A DNA stretch of 64,000 bases, taken from Antarctobacter albus (GTDB lineage Bacteria; Pseudomonadota; Alphaproteobacteria; Rhodobacterales; Rhodobacteraceae). The notes below the pieces were generated by a model. It ran no database searches. It was not told the DNA's origin and saw nothing but the letters and a program-made list of their open reading frames with translations. The DNA lies in assembly GCF_900101505.1 (NCBI RefSeq), contig NZ_FMZI01000001.1:62001-126000 (forward strand). Reading direction: 5' to 3'. The position numbers and the translations under genes were made by a program. Position 1 is the first letter of the stretch; every line of letters starts with the position of its first letter. Positions 47,519 to 55,367 of the stretch are shown here, piece after piece.

Positions 47519-48778
47519 CTACCAGCGGTAGGTCAGGCCCAGGGCGATCTCGTTCTGGGACATGCGGGCGCGGACCTCTTGCGGCACGCCGGTCAGCGCC
47601 GGGTTGGTGCCCTTGATGCTGTTGTCAAAGGCATGTGTCCAGGACCCGGTGACGCCCCAGCGGTCGTTGAACCGGTACGAGGCGCCCAGCGAGGCATGCC
47701 ATTGCGGCGTGGCCGGGGTCAGGCTGTTCATGACCGCGTTCTTGCCTTCGGCGAAGGCGCTGGCATGGCTGATCCCGCCGCGAAAGGTCCATGTCTCATT
47801 GTGCCGATAGATGGCAGCGACGCGCCAGATGTCCATGTCCGTCCAGCCGAATCCGATCCCGTTGTCGGCCCCTAGCGGCCCTTGCGGCGGTGCATTCGGG
47901 TTCGAGATGGCCGGAATGTCGCCGTAGAAAATGCGCTGATACTCGCCCGTAAAAGTCCATTTCGGCGCGGTTTGCGGCGTGTAGGCCAGGCCGATGGTGG
48001 CCGAGGCAGGGATGTCGAAACCGCCTTGTTCGGCGAAAAGTCCAGCATACTTGTCGAACTTCTGCATCTCGATTCGCGTCCGGTAGGAGGCGCCGAACGC
48101 CAGCCCGTTGCCCGGTTCCCAGAGGATGCCCAGGTTCGCGCCCCATCCGTGGGACCAGTCGTCGCCTCGGTTGGTGACATTGCCCGGCGCGGTCGACATG
48201 AAGGAAAACGCCTCCAGCCCCGTGGCACTGAACCGCTGCACCGCCAGGATCGGCGAGACGCCAACCGTCACCTGGTCGGACAGTTTGTAGGACAGGTTGA
48301 GGCTGATGAAGGCCTGTTCGAGGTTTACCCCCAGCGGTTCGGATCCGGCGCCGAACCCGGCAAAGAAGTTTGTCCCGTACTCGGTGTTCATCCCCCCGTT
48401 CCCAAACAGAAATGCGCCGAAGGTCAGTCGGTCGTTCAGCACCCAGTTTGCGCCGCCGCAGGGGATCAGGAAATAGTCGTTTCGGCTTTTGTGGGTGCCG
48501 GGGGTCAGTGGGCCGCCCGGCGCGATCTCGACCGAGCGGTCGGGTAGAAAGCTTGTCAGGCATAGACCGGCCATGTTGCCGACCTTGTGGCCCATCGCAG
48601 GGTTCTGCGCCAGGCCAAGGACGCCCGAAGGCACCGCGACACCAGCCCCGGCCATCCCTTTGGAGGCGCCTCCGAATCCGTTTGCGAAATAGCCGTTCGT
48701 GGCTTCTGCCGGGCCTGTGCCCAACCCGCAGAGAACCAGTGCGCCGGCCGTGAGGCCGCGCAGTTTCATGAGCACCAT
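47519..48778 (-). CDS. Outer-membrane OmpP1/FadL-type transporter
   Basis: A 419-residue beta-barrel. The signal peptide (about 1-28, cleavage near AEA-TN) is followed by the FadL signature TNGYFANGFGGASKGMAGAGVAVP and QNPAM, and the C-terminus ends in the outer-membrane signature LTYRW. FadL proteins carry long-chain fatty acids or other hydrophobic compounds across the outer membrane. ATG 48778 has AGGGAGGG 9 nt upstream; ATG 48769 is an alternative. It is divergent from the MttB-type gene across 358 bp. Confidence 0.88.
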   Translation of the reverse strand: MVLMKLRGLTAGALVLCGLGTGPAEATNGYFANGFGGASKGMAGAGVAVPSGVLGLAQNPAMGHKVGNMAGLCLTSFLPDRSVEIAPGGPLTPGTHKSRNDYFLIPCGGANWVLNDRLTFGAFLFGNGGMNTEYGTNFFAGFGAGSEPLGVNLEQAFISLNLSYKLSDQVTVGVSPILAVQRFSATGLEAFSFMSTAPGNVTNRGDDWSHGWGANLGILWEPGNGLAFGASYRTRIEMQKFDKYAGLFAEQGGFDIPASATIGLAYTPQTAPKWTFTGEYQRIFYGDIPAISNPNAPPQGPLGADNGIGFGWTDMDIWRVAAIYRHNETWTFRGGISHASAFAEGKNAVMNSLTPATPQWHASLGASYRFNDRWGVTGSWTHAFDNSIKGTNPALTGVPQEVRARMSQNEIALGLTYRW

Positions 48779-49136
48779 CCCGGGTGTCCCTCCCTTGTCA
48801 GCGACCGCTGTCCGGCCTGCTTTGGATTTGGTTTGTCCGCCCCGTCGTTGCAGGCCGGATTTTGTATTCCGTAGTTTTGATATTAAGCATTCGGAATGTA
48901 ACTTGTCACCAAATATTATTCTCCGGGTCATCAAATCGGGATCGTCCCTCCAGCGGTCCGATTCCCGGCGGGCAGGGGCAAGGGGCCGCCCGCATGGCAA
49001 AGACCGGTGGAGGAATGTCGCTTTTTCCCCGCACCTGCCGGAAAAGACCGATGGACCCCCTGCGCGAAGCGTTAGAACGGGGAATGATCCGGCGGGCCGA
49101 TGACGGCTCCGCTCCCGCAGACGAGGGCTGAAACAG
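48779..49136. other. Divergent intergenic region between the FadL-type and MttB-type genes
   Basis: 358 bp without a confident gene. The FadL side is AT-richer (around 48860-48930, with an 11-bp imperfect palindrome CATTCGGAATG at about 48889) and probably holds both promoters. The half nearest the MttB-type gene contains a 45-codon open frame (48994-49131) without a good ribosome site. No terminator or known operator was seen. Confidence 0.5.
48994..49131 (+). CDS. Possible 45-residue leader peptide before the MttB-type gene
   Basis: An open frame of 45 residues with charged content (MDPLREALERGMIRRADD near its middle) ending 5 bp before the MttB-type ATG. No clear ribosome site precedes ATG 48994. 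It could be a leader or simply the 5' untranslated region; I rate it unlikely but worth recording. Confidence 0.2.
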   Translation: MAKTGGGMSLFPRTCRKRPMDPLREALERGMIRRADDGSAPADEG

Positions 49137-50681
49137 ATGGCAGAAGCAGCAGCGCGCAAACGGTCCAGAGGTGGCGGCGGTGCCGCACGCCGCGCGGAAC
49201 GGACCTCGGTCCAGGTGGAGACCGCTCGTTACATCGAGCGAAACATCCCCAACATGGAGCTGCTGGACGAAGCCGCTCTGGAGATGATCGAAGAGCACGC
49301 CGAAACGGTGCTCGAAGAAGTCGGCGTCAACTTCGTACAGAACCCCGCGGCGCTGGAGCGTTGGCGGGCCGCTGGCGCCAATATCGACGGCGAGCGCGTG
49401 CGCATTCCGCGCGGCCTTGCGCGCGAGCTGGTCAAGACCGCACCGTCGCGGTTCACCCAGCACGCCCGCAACCCGGCCAAATCCGTCGAGATCGGCGGCA
49501 ACAGCCTGGTCCTGGCCCCGGTCTACGGCCCGCCCTTCGTGCGTGACGCCGACGGTGGCCGCCGCTACGCCACGATCGAGGATTTCCGCAAGTTCGTGAA
49601 GCTGGGCCAGATGTGCAAATGGCTGCACCATTCCGGCGGCACCGTCTGCGAACCCACCGACGTGCCGGTGAACAAGCGTCACCTGGACATGCTGCTGGCG
49701 CATATGACCCTGTCGGACAAGCCCTTCATGGGGTCCGTGACCGAACCCAGCCGCGCGCAGGACAGCGTGGACATGGCAGGCATCCTGTTCGGCAAGGAAT
49801 TCGTGCAGGAAAACACGGTGATGACCTCGCTCATCAACATCAACTCGCCGCTGACCTTCGACGACGTGATGATGGGCGCTCTGGAAATCTACGCGGCCAA
49901 CAACCAGGCCTGCATCATCTCTCCGTTCATCGTGGGTGGTGCGATGGCGCCGGTTTCGGTCGCGGGCACGCTGGTGCAGGTGCTGGCGGAAACGCTGGCG
50001 GGCGTGGCCTATTCGCAGCTGGTACGTCCGGGCGCGCCGGTCATCATGGGCGCCTTCGTGACTTCCATCGACATGAACTCCGGAGCGCCGACCTTCGGTA
50101 CGCCGGAAGCGTCGCAGGTCACTTATGGCGCCGGGCAGCTGGCGCGGCGCCTGAGGCTGCCGTTCCGGTCGGCCGGGTCGTTCTGCGGCTCGAAACTGCC
50201 CGATGCACAGGCGGCCTACGAGACGGCGAATTCGCTGAACATGGGCCTCTTGTCCGGCGTGAACTTCATGCTGCATTCCTGCGGCTGGCTCGAAGGCGGG
50301 CTAGTCGCCTCGTTCGAGAAGTTCGTGATGGATGCCGACCAGCTGGGCACGCTGCACAAGATGGCGCAGGGTGTGACGGTGAACGAGGACACGCTGGCGA
50401 TGGATGCGATCCGCGAGGTCGGTCCGGGCGGTCACTACCTGGGCTGCGCGCATACGCAGGCCAACTTCAAGACCGCCTTCTGGCGCTCCGAGGTCTTCGA
50501 CTACAAACCCTACGAAACCTGGTCCGAGGAAGGCGCCCGCGACACCGTCGCCCTTGCGACCGCCCGGGTGCAGAAGCTTCTGGATACCTACCAGCAGCCG
50601 ATGCTCGATCCCTCGATCAACGAGGCGCTCAACGCCTACGTGGCAGAGCGCAAGGCCTCGATGCCCGACGCCTTCTCCTGA
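49137..50681 (+). CDS. MttB-superfamily (trimethylamine methyltransferase-like) protein, non-pyrrolysine
   Basis: A 514-residue barrel enzyme of the trimethylamine methyltransferase family. After a Ser/Arg/Gly-rich N-terminus (1-22) come LLDEAALEMIEEHAETVLEEVGVNF, IEDFRKFVKLGQMCKWLHHSGG and the GGHYLGCAHTQANFKTAFWRSEVFDY C-terminal segment. The whole frame is open with no internal amber codon, so this is the pyrrolysine-free group, which acts on quaternary amines such as glycine betaine (MtgB) rather than trimethylamine. It should methylate a corrinoid protein such as the one at 37.4 kb. GAGGG lies 8 nt before the ATG. Confidence 0.88.
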   Translation: MAEAAARKRSRGGGGAARRAERTSVQVETARYIERNIPNMELLDEAALEMIEEHAETVLEEVGVNFVQNPAALERWRAAGANIDGERVRIPRGLARELVKTAPSRFTQHARNPAKSVEIGGNSLVLAPVYGPPFVRDADGGRRYATIEDFRKFVKLGQMCKWLHHSGGTVCEPTDVPVNKRHLDMLLAHMTLSDKPFMGSVTEPSRAQDSVDMAGILFGKEFVQENTVMTSLININSPLTFDDVMMGALEIYAANNQACIISPFIVGGAMAPVSVAGTLVQVLAETLAGVAYSQLVRPGAPVIMGAFVTSIDMNSGAPTFGTPEASQVTYGAGQLARRLRLPFRSAGSFCGSKLPDAQAAYETANSLNMGLLSGVNFMLHSCGWLEGGLVASFEKFVMDADQLGTLHKMAQGVTVNEDTLAMDAIREVGPGGHYLGCAHTQANFKTAFWRSEVFDYKPYETWSEEGARDTVALATARVQKLLDTYQQPMLDPSINEALNAYVAERKASMPDAFS

Positions 50682-50702
50682 GGGTCGGGCTGAAAGATTG
50701 CG

Positions 50703-50722
50703 GGCGGCCTCAGTAGGCCGCC
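50703..50722. terminator. Hairpin between convergent MttB-type and DUF6477-type genes
   Basis: Perfect 8-bp stem GGCGGCCT / AGGCCGCC with loop CAGT. It overlaps the DUF6477-type stop codon and lies 21 bp after the MttB-type stop. No long T-run, so efficiency is uncertain. Confidence 0.5.
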
Positions 50723-50997
50723 TCGCGCAGGATACGGGCCTCGCCCATCATCGCGGTCAGCACCTCGACATGGCGGCTGACCGAATAGGCGGCGTCATCG
50801 GCATGGCGCCGCTCGTTCAGTTCCGCCTCGATCTCGACCAGCCGCATCAGCGCGGCACCGGAGCGGGGCAGGGCGCCATATCCCAGCAGACGGTTGAGGT
50901 GCGGATTGCGCCGATAATCCTGAGCCCCGATGCGCGCCGCGCGGATCAGCAGCCGCGGGCGGCGCAGGTCGTTCAGCAAACCAAGAATGTCTTTCAT
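50710..50997 (-). CDS. DUF6477-type protein
   Basis: A 95-residue basic, helical protein: MKDILGLLNDLRRPRLLIRAARIGAQDYRRNPHL, PRSGAALMRLVEIEAELNERR, YSVSRHVEVLTAMMGEARILREAAY. It matches DUF6477 of Rhodobacterales as I recall it; function unknown. ATG 50997 was chosen over an upstream start. It is divergent from gafA across 237 bp. Confidence 0.7.
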   Translation of the reverse strand: MKDILGLLNDLRRPRLLIRAARIGAQDYRRNPHLNRLLGYGALPRSGAALMRLVEIEAELNERRHADDAAYSVSRHVEVLTAMMGEARILREAAY

Positions 50998-51105
50998 CGT
51001 CTCGCTCCATGCAGTTCGCGTCATGCGAATACCGGCTGACTATGCACAGCTTCGGCGAGTGTTGCGTGCGGGGCGTACGGTCCGAACGCAGAGTTCAGAA
51101 CTAGT

Positions 51106-51120
51106 TTAACTTTCTTATAA
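51106..51120. promoter_or_regulatory. CtrA-like site 1 upstream of gafA
   Basis: TTAACTTTCTTATAA, that is TTAA-N7-ATAA, one mismatch to the CtrA consensus TTAA-N7-TTAA. It lies in the AT-rich gafA/DUF6477-type divergent region, 115 bp before ATG 51235. Confidence 0.4.
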
Positions 51121-51143
51121 ACAATCACTTTTGCGGTGTTCCG

Positions 51144-51158
51144 TTAACTGTCCAGTAA
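51144..51158. promoter_or_regulatory. CtrA-like site 2 upstream of gafA
   Basis: TTAACTGTCCAGTAA, that is TTAA-N7-GTAA, one mismatch to the CtrA consensus. It is 38 bp from site 1, start to start, and 77 bp before ATG 51235. Two such sites in 53 bp strengthen the case. Confidence 0.4.
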
Positions 51159-51190
51159 GGAACACACGTTTAGGTTGCTCAAGTTGCCAC

Positions 51191-51199
51191 TGGGGATAA
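51191..51199. promoter_or_regulatory. DnaA-box-like sequence upstream of gafA
   Basis: TGGGGATAA, the complement of TTATCCCCA, one mismatch to the DnaA box TTATCCACA, 36 bp before ATG 51235. A weaker second match overlaps 51201-51210. A short sequence that may be chance. Confidence 0.25.
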
Positions 51200-51234
51200 G
51201 TCTGTGGAAATTACCCCTCTTTCAGTATGCGCCC

Positions 51235-52350
51235 ATGCGTGACGCGCGGCTCGACATCCCGGCGGATCATCTGCCGAACTGGGTGCCCGATGCGGCGCGC
51301 GTCTACCTTGCGCATACCGAACAGGGGTGCTCGATCCGGGAACTCGCGCGGCAAGCTGGGTGCCACGCGTCGACCGTCCTGCGACAGGTGCGCAGGATCG
51401 AGACCCGCAGGGACGATCCTTTGGTTGATGCGGCTTTGTGCAACCTGGGGGCTGCCGGGGAAACGGATCCGGCACAAGAGACCAGAAAGGACACGGACCC
51501 GATGAACGCTGCCATGACACCCACGCCGCCGGACGAGGCCACGCTCGCCCGCGAGGCACGGCGCGTGCTGCGCCGATTGTGCGAAAGCGGCGCAGTGCTG
51601 GCCGTTGCGGTCGAGATGGACAAGGCCGTGGTCGTGCGCGACACCGGCGATGGCGGCAGCACGCGCACCGCCGTGGTGGATGTTGCCGTTGCCCAGGCGA
51701 TGGCGCTCAAGGACTGGATCGGCTGCGATGCGCCGGGGCGGATCTCTCGCTATCGCATCACCTCGGCGGGGCGCGCGGCGCTCAACCGCCTTGTCGCCGA
51801 ACAGGAAAGCCGTGTGCGCGGCTTTGCCGAGGCCCAGGCCGGGTTCGAGACCGGGCGCGACGCCGAGGCCGCGCTGGACGAGGTCGAGCGAGATCCGCGG
51901 GCCCGCAAGGGGCGCTACATGCTGGCCGAAAGCCCGCTGACCGCCCTGGGGCGGCGCCGGAGCAAGGATGGCGAACCCTTCCTGTCCGACGAACTCATCG
52001 CCGCGGGCGAACGTCTGCGCGAGGATTTCGAGCTGGCCCAGATGGGGCCGCGCACGGCGCAGAACTGGGACCAGTTCCTGACCGCCGGTGTTGTCACGGC
52101 CCCCGGCGGGCAGGAGGACAGCGGCTCCGCAGCCGCGCAGGCCCGCCTGCAGGCGGCACTGCGCGACCTGGGCCCCGGCCTTGGGGACGTGGCGCTGCGC
52201 TGCTGCTGCTATCTCGAAGGGCTGGAGACCACGGAAAAACGGCTGGGCTGGTCGGCCCGGTCGGGCAAGATCGTGCTGCGCATCGCGCTGCAGCGTCTGC
52301 GCCGCCACTACGAGGAGCGCAGCAAGGGGGGCGGTGACCTGATCCGCTGA
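51235..52350 (+). CDS. gafA: GafA-like gene transfer agent activator (DUF6456 type)
   Basis: A 371-residue regulator. Residues 1-65 hold a helix-turn-helix (about 32-56, IRELARQAGCHASTVLRQVRR) resembling the DnaA-type DNA-binding helix pair. The middle (about 105-205) is a second winged-helix-like region (RRVLRRLCESGAVLAVAVEMDKAVV, ISRYRITSAGRAALNRLV). The C-terminal third (about 215-371) is rich in Arg and Gly and contains LGDVALRCCCYLEGLETTEKRLGWSARSGKIVLRIALQRL. This order is the GafA/DUF6456 architecture. In R. capsulatus GafA directly activates the GTA capsid cluster and contacts RNA polymerase omega. ATG 51235 was preferred to ATG 51175 because homology starts there; no clear ribosome site is seen at either. 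Confidence 0.78.
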   Translation: MRDARLDIPADHLPNWVPDAARVYLAHTEQGCSIRELARQAGCHASTVLRQVRRIETRRDDPLVDAALCNLGAAGETDPAQETRKDTDPMNAAMTPTPPDEATLAREARRVLRRLCESGAVLAVAVEMDKAVVVRDTGDGGSTRTAVVDVAVAQAMALKDWIGCDAPGRISRYRITSAGRAALNRLVAEQESRVRGFAEAQAGFETGRDAEAALDEVERDPRARKGRYMLAESPLTALGRRRSKDGEPFLSDELIAAGERLREDFELAQMGPRTAQNWDQFLTAGVVTAPGGQEDSGSAAAQARLQAALRDLGPGLGDVALRCCCYLEGLETTEKRLGWSARSGKIVLRIALQRLRRHYEERSKGGGDLIR

Positions 52351-52395
52351 CGCAAGCTCTGCCCCCAGGGCAACCCCGACAGACACCTCTTGCAT

Positions 52396-52437
52396 GGCCC
52401 CGGGGCGGCATCACGCCGCTCCGGGGCCTAAGCTTTT
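52396..52437 (+). terminator. Terminator after gafA
   Basis: 14-bp stem with one G-U wobble: GGCCCCGGGGCGGC (52396-52409) pairs with GCCGCTCCGGGGCC (52415-52428), loop ATCAC, followed by TAAGCTTTT. It lies 45 bp after the gafA stop. Confidence 0.85.
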
Positions 52438-52455
52438 GAAACACCGGGGAAAGGT

Positions 52456-52527
52456 GCAGGGGGAAATCGTTAACATCGGGGATAGGCCGCAGGGACTGCG
52501 GCCGGGTACTCTGGAAACGCCCCCTGC
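52456..52527 (+). other. Nested inverted repeats upstream of lipA
   Basis: Outer arms GCAGGGGG (52456-52463) and CCCCCTGC (52520-52527) enclose inner arms GGCCGCAG (52485-52492) and CTGCGGCC (52496-52503) with a GGA loop. Both 8-bp stems are perfect. It ends 47 bp before the lipA start and could be a structured leader. Confidence 0.5.
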
Positions 52528-52574
52528 ATTACGGTAGTAAGGGTAAGGTCCTTGCCACATGAGGGGAAATTTCC

Positions 52575-53522
52575 GTGCGCGATCTCAAAATGCCCGCCGA
52601 ACGCCACCCGGAGAAGGCACATCGCCCGGACAATGCGCAGCCCAAGAAACCGGAGTGGATCCGGGTCAAGGCGCCCGGCGGCAAAGGCTATGCCGAGACG
52701 CGCCGGATCATGCGCGAGCACAACCTTGTCACCGTCTGCGAAGAGGCGGGCTGTCCCAACGCGGGCGAATGCTGGAACCAGGGCCACGCCACCATGATGA
52801 TCATGGGAGAGATCTGCACCCGCGGCTGCACCTTCTGCAACGTCGCCACCGGGCGGCCCGATGACCTCGACGTGTTCGAGCCGGGCCGCGTGGCGGATGC
52901 GGTGCAGAAACTGGGCCTGAACCACGTCGTCATCACCTCGGTCGACCGCGACGACCTGGACGATGGCGGGGCCGAGCATTTTGCCCAGACGATCCGCGCC
53001 GTGCGCCATCGGGCCCCCGGCACCACGATCGAGATCCTGACGCCGGATTTCCTGAAATGCGGCCCAGAGGCGCTGGAGATCGTGGTGGCCGCGCGGCCCG
53101 ACGTCTTCAACCACAACCTGGAAACCGTGCCAGGCCTCTATCCGACCGTGCGTCCCGGCGCGCGCTATTTCCACAGCTTGCGCCTGTTGCAGCGGGTCAA
53201 GGAGATCGACCCGTCGATCTTTACCAAGTCGGGCATCATGGTCGGCCTGGGCGAGGACCGGCAGGCGGTCACCCAGATCATGGATGACATGCGCGCGGCG
53301 GACGTGGATTTCCTGACCATTGGCCAATACCTGCAGCCCACGCCCAAACACCACCGTGTCGACCGTTTCGTGACCCCCGAGGAATTCGCCAACTACGAGA
53401 AAGCCGCCTATGGTAAGGGCTTCCTCATGGTCTCGGCGACGCCGCTGACGCGCTCCTCTTATCATGCCGGGGACGATTTCGCGCGGCTGCGCGCGGCCCG
53501 CGAGGCGCGCCTCGCCAACTGA
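52575..53522 (+). CDS. lipA: Lipoyl synthase
   Basis: A 315-residue radical SAM enzyme that inserts two sulfur atoms into octanoyl chains of 2-oxoacid dehydrogenase complexes and GcvH. The radical SAM cluster is C81-x3-C85-x2-C88 (CTRGCTFC). The auxiliary sacrificial cluster is C55, C60 and C66, with Ser in the C-terminal RSSYHAG motif. The GTG start at 52575 is favoured because GAGGGG lies 8 nt upstream and it gives the expected MRDLK N-terminus; ATG 52590 is an alternative. Confidence 0.96.
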   Translation: MRDLKMPAERHPEKAHRPDNAQPKKPEWIRVKAPGGKGYAETRRIMREHNLVTVCEEAGCPNAGECWNQGHATMMIMGEICTRGCTFCNVATGRPDDLDVFEPGRVADAVQKLGLNHVVITSVDRDDLDDGGAEHFAQTIRAVRHRAPGTTIEILTPDFLKCGPEALEIVVAARPDVFNHNLETVPGLYPTVRPGARYFHSLRLLQRVKEIDPSIFTKSGIMVGLGEDRQAVTQIMDDMRAADVDFLTIGQYLQPTPKHHRVDRFVTPEEFANYEKAAYGKGFLMVSATPLTRSSYHAGDDFARLRAAREARLAN

Positions 53523-53831
53523 GGCACTGGGCGTGACTGGGGCGTGCTCCAAAGGCCTGCTGCCGCAGGCTGAATCCGCCCTTGGATGCCTGACGCTTTC
53601 GTTTCTTTGCACGCCATTTGGCAGGTGTCGCTCGGCTCGGGACTCACCAAAGTGAAAGCCGGCTTTCTCCCCGGTTCCCTCCCTCGCCTGTTTCGCCCCC
53701 TGACAGGCCGGCGCACCCGCCCCAAGCACAATAGCTGCATCCCCGCGGCGCGGTGGCTGATGCGTTTGGGGAAGGCGGGGAAGGCGGCTGAACCCGGCGC
53801 GCGGGTTCAGCCCGGGATCAATTGACCGGGG
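53523..53831. other. Intergenic region between lipA and the diheme cytochrome gene
   Basis: 309 bp between convergent genes. It contains one strong hairpin, GCTGAACCCG (53787-53796) / CGGGTTCAGC (53802-53811), with no T-run on either side. An open plus frame across 53586-53825 is not supported by a ribosome site or homology. Nothing else was seen. Confidence 0.6.
53787..53811. terminator. Hairpin between convergent lipA and cytochrome genes
   Basis: Perfect 10-bp stem with a 5-nt GCGCG loop, 21 bp after the diheme cytochrome stop. Likely transcript end, although a U-run is missing. Confidence 0.45.
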
Positions 53832-54710
53832 TCATTCGTCCAGGGGCGGCAGGGCCTTGATGTAGGCGGCCACCGCCTCGCGGTCTTCTGCCGGAAGAGC
53901 GGCGAAGTTTTCGACCACCTCGGCCATGTGGCCCCCCACCGCGTCGAAACTCGGGGTGAAGCCCGATTCGAGGTAATAGGCCACGTCGGCTGCGGACCAG
54001 TCCAGCTTGTCCGGTGTCAGCGCGGGGATCGTACCGCTCCCCGAGGGGTTCGGCGCGCCGCCCATCCACCGGGCCTTGTCCAGCGCCCCCAGCGGGTTAC
54101 GCGGGGTGTGGCATTCGGCACAGTGGGCCAGCGTTTCCACGAGATAGCGGCCACGCTCGTTGTCCGCGGCCTCGATCACGTAGTCATCCGACATGAAGAG
54201 GAACTTCCAGCCGCCGACGGAGCGGCGGATGTTGAAGGGAAAACCCACGTCATGCGGCTTGCTGGCCACGTCGCTGGGGTCCAGTGTCTGCATGTAGGCC
54301 CAGAGATCGCTCAGGTCCTGGTCCTGCATCTTGGTGTAGGCGGTATAGGGGAAGGCAGGGTAATAGTGCTGACCTTCCGGGGACACGCCGCGCGTCACCG
54401 CATTGGCGAAATCCTCGAAGCTCCAGCCGCCGATGCCCGCCTCGGGATGGGGCGAGATGTTTGGGGCATAGAAGGTGCCGAAATCCGACACGAATTCCAT
54501 TCCGCCAGTCAGCAGCAGCTTGTCCTCGGACCCCTTGGCATGGTGGCACGAGGCACAGCCCGCCGCGGTGAACACCGTCTCGCCGCGCGCGGCATCGCCG
54601 GTCAGCCCGTCGAAACGGGCCGCGTCCACGCGGTTGGGGGCTGTCACCCACAGGCCGATCCCGGCGCCGACAATCGCCGCCAGGACCAGAAGTTTCAGAA
54701 AGCTGCGCAC
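53832..54710 (-). CDS. Diheme cytochrome c
   Basis: A 292-residue periplasmic protein, probably held by its N-terminal helix (about 6-24, weak cleavage site). Two heme-c motifs are present: C52-x2-C55-H56 (CASCH) and C197-x2-C200-H201 (CAECH). The layout resembles diheme electron carriers associated with alcohol or sugar dehydrogenases. Distal Met ligands are probable but not certain. It follows the cytochrome c556 gene on the same strand by 6 bp, so they form an operon. Both depend on Ccm maturation, whose ccmF-ccmH genes are in this window. Confidence 0.88.
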   Translation of the reverse strand: MRSFLKLLVLAAIVGAGIGLWVTAPNRVDAARFDGLTGDAARGETVFTAAGCASCHHAKGSEDKLLLTGGMEFVSDFGTFYAPNISPHPEAGIGGWSFEDFANAVTRGVSPEGQHYYPAFPYTAYTKMQDQDLSDLWAYMQTLDPSDVASKPHDVGFPFNIRRSVGGWKFLFMSDDYVIEAADNERGRYLVETLAHCAECHTPRNPLGALDKARWMGGAPNPSGSGTIPALTPDKLDWSAADVAYYLESGFTPSFDAVGGHMAEVVENFAALPAEDREAVAAYIKALPPLDE

Positions 54711-54716
54711 CGCGGC

Positions 54717-55169
54717 TTACTCGGGCGCGCGATAGGTGTCGTGGCAGGCCTTGCAGGCATTGCCGAGCGCGCCCATGTTCGGGCCCAGTGCATCGCGGCC
54801 AGTGCCGGCGGCGGCTGCCATCGCGGTGGCGGCTTCGCCGAAGTCGGCCCACTTGGACGTGAAGTCGTCCATGTTGCCCCAGATGTCGGCCTTGGCGCGG
54901 GTGCCGGCGATCGACCCGTCGTCGGTGCCGTCCGGCCACATGGCGCCCTGCGACAGCGACGACACGGCCACCAGCGAATCGGCTGCGGCCTGCGCCGCCT
55001 CGGCGTCATACTCGACCGTGCCGCGCGCCATTCCCCCCAGGACGCCCAGGTTCAGCGCCATGATGTTGAACTGGCCCTGGCGTGCCTTGACCGGCTGCGG
55101 AAGGTCCTGTGCGAGGGCGGGGGTGCCTAGAACGGCCAGAAGCGCCAGTGCGGCAAATGGAGTTTTCAT
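54717..55169 (-). CDS. Cytochrome c-556/c-prime family protein
   Basis: A 150-residue secreted cytochrome of the c-prime/c556 four-helix class. The signal peptide (1-20, cleavage at ALA-QD) is followed by a helical body with the C-terminal heme motif C139-x2-C142-H143 (CKACH), the usual position for this family. GGGAGA precedes ATG 55169. First gene of the pair with the diheme cytochrome. It may act as an electron shuttle or bind small gases. Confidence 0.92.
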   Translation of the reverse strand: MKTPFAALALLAVLGTPALAQDLPQPVKARQGQFNIMALNLGVLGGMARGTVEYDAEAAQAAADSLVAVSSLSQGAMWPDGTDDGSIAGTRAKADIWGNMDDFTSKWADFGEAATAMAAAAGTGRDALGPNMGALGNACKACHDTYRAPE

Positions 55170-55367
55170 GGGTATCTCCCTGTGTTGAATACCTGCAGCA
55201 TAATATCGCAGGCCATTGTGACAATCACATTCTTGCCTGCCGGATACCATGTGCTCTCGCGCAGGTGTGATCTGCAAGCTCGCGCAGCATCCTTGGCGTT
55301 TGACCGGCGGACAACCGCCTGACTATCCTTGCTGCAGAAAACGTCTTTTTTCACGGAGTCCTTTGCC

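Noticed and set aside
48994-49131. Frame immediately before the MttB-type gene as a true gene
   Set aside because: Listed only as a low-confidence possibility because no ribosome site or known family supports it; the sequence may be leader RNA.
53586-53825. A 79-codon plus-strand frame in the lipA/cytochrome gap
   Set aside because: No ribosome site, no recognisable fold and it crosses the hairpin at 53787-53811.
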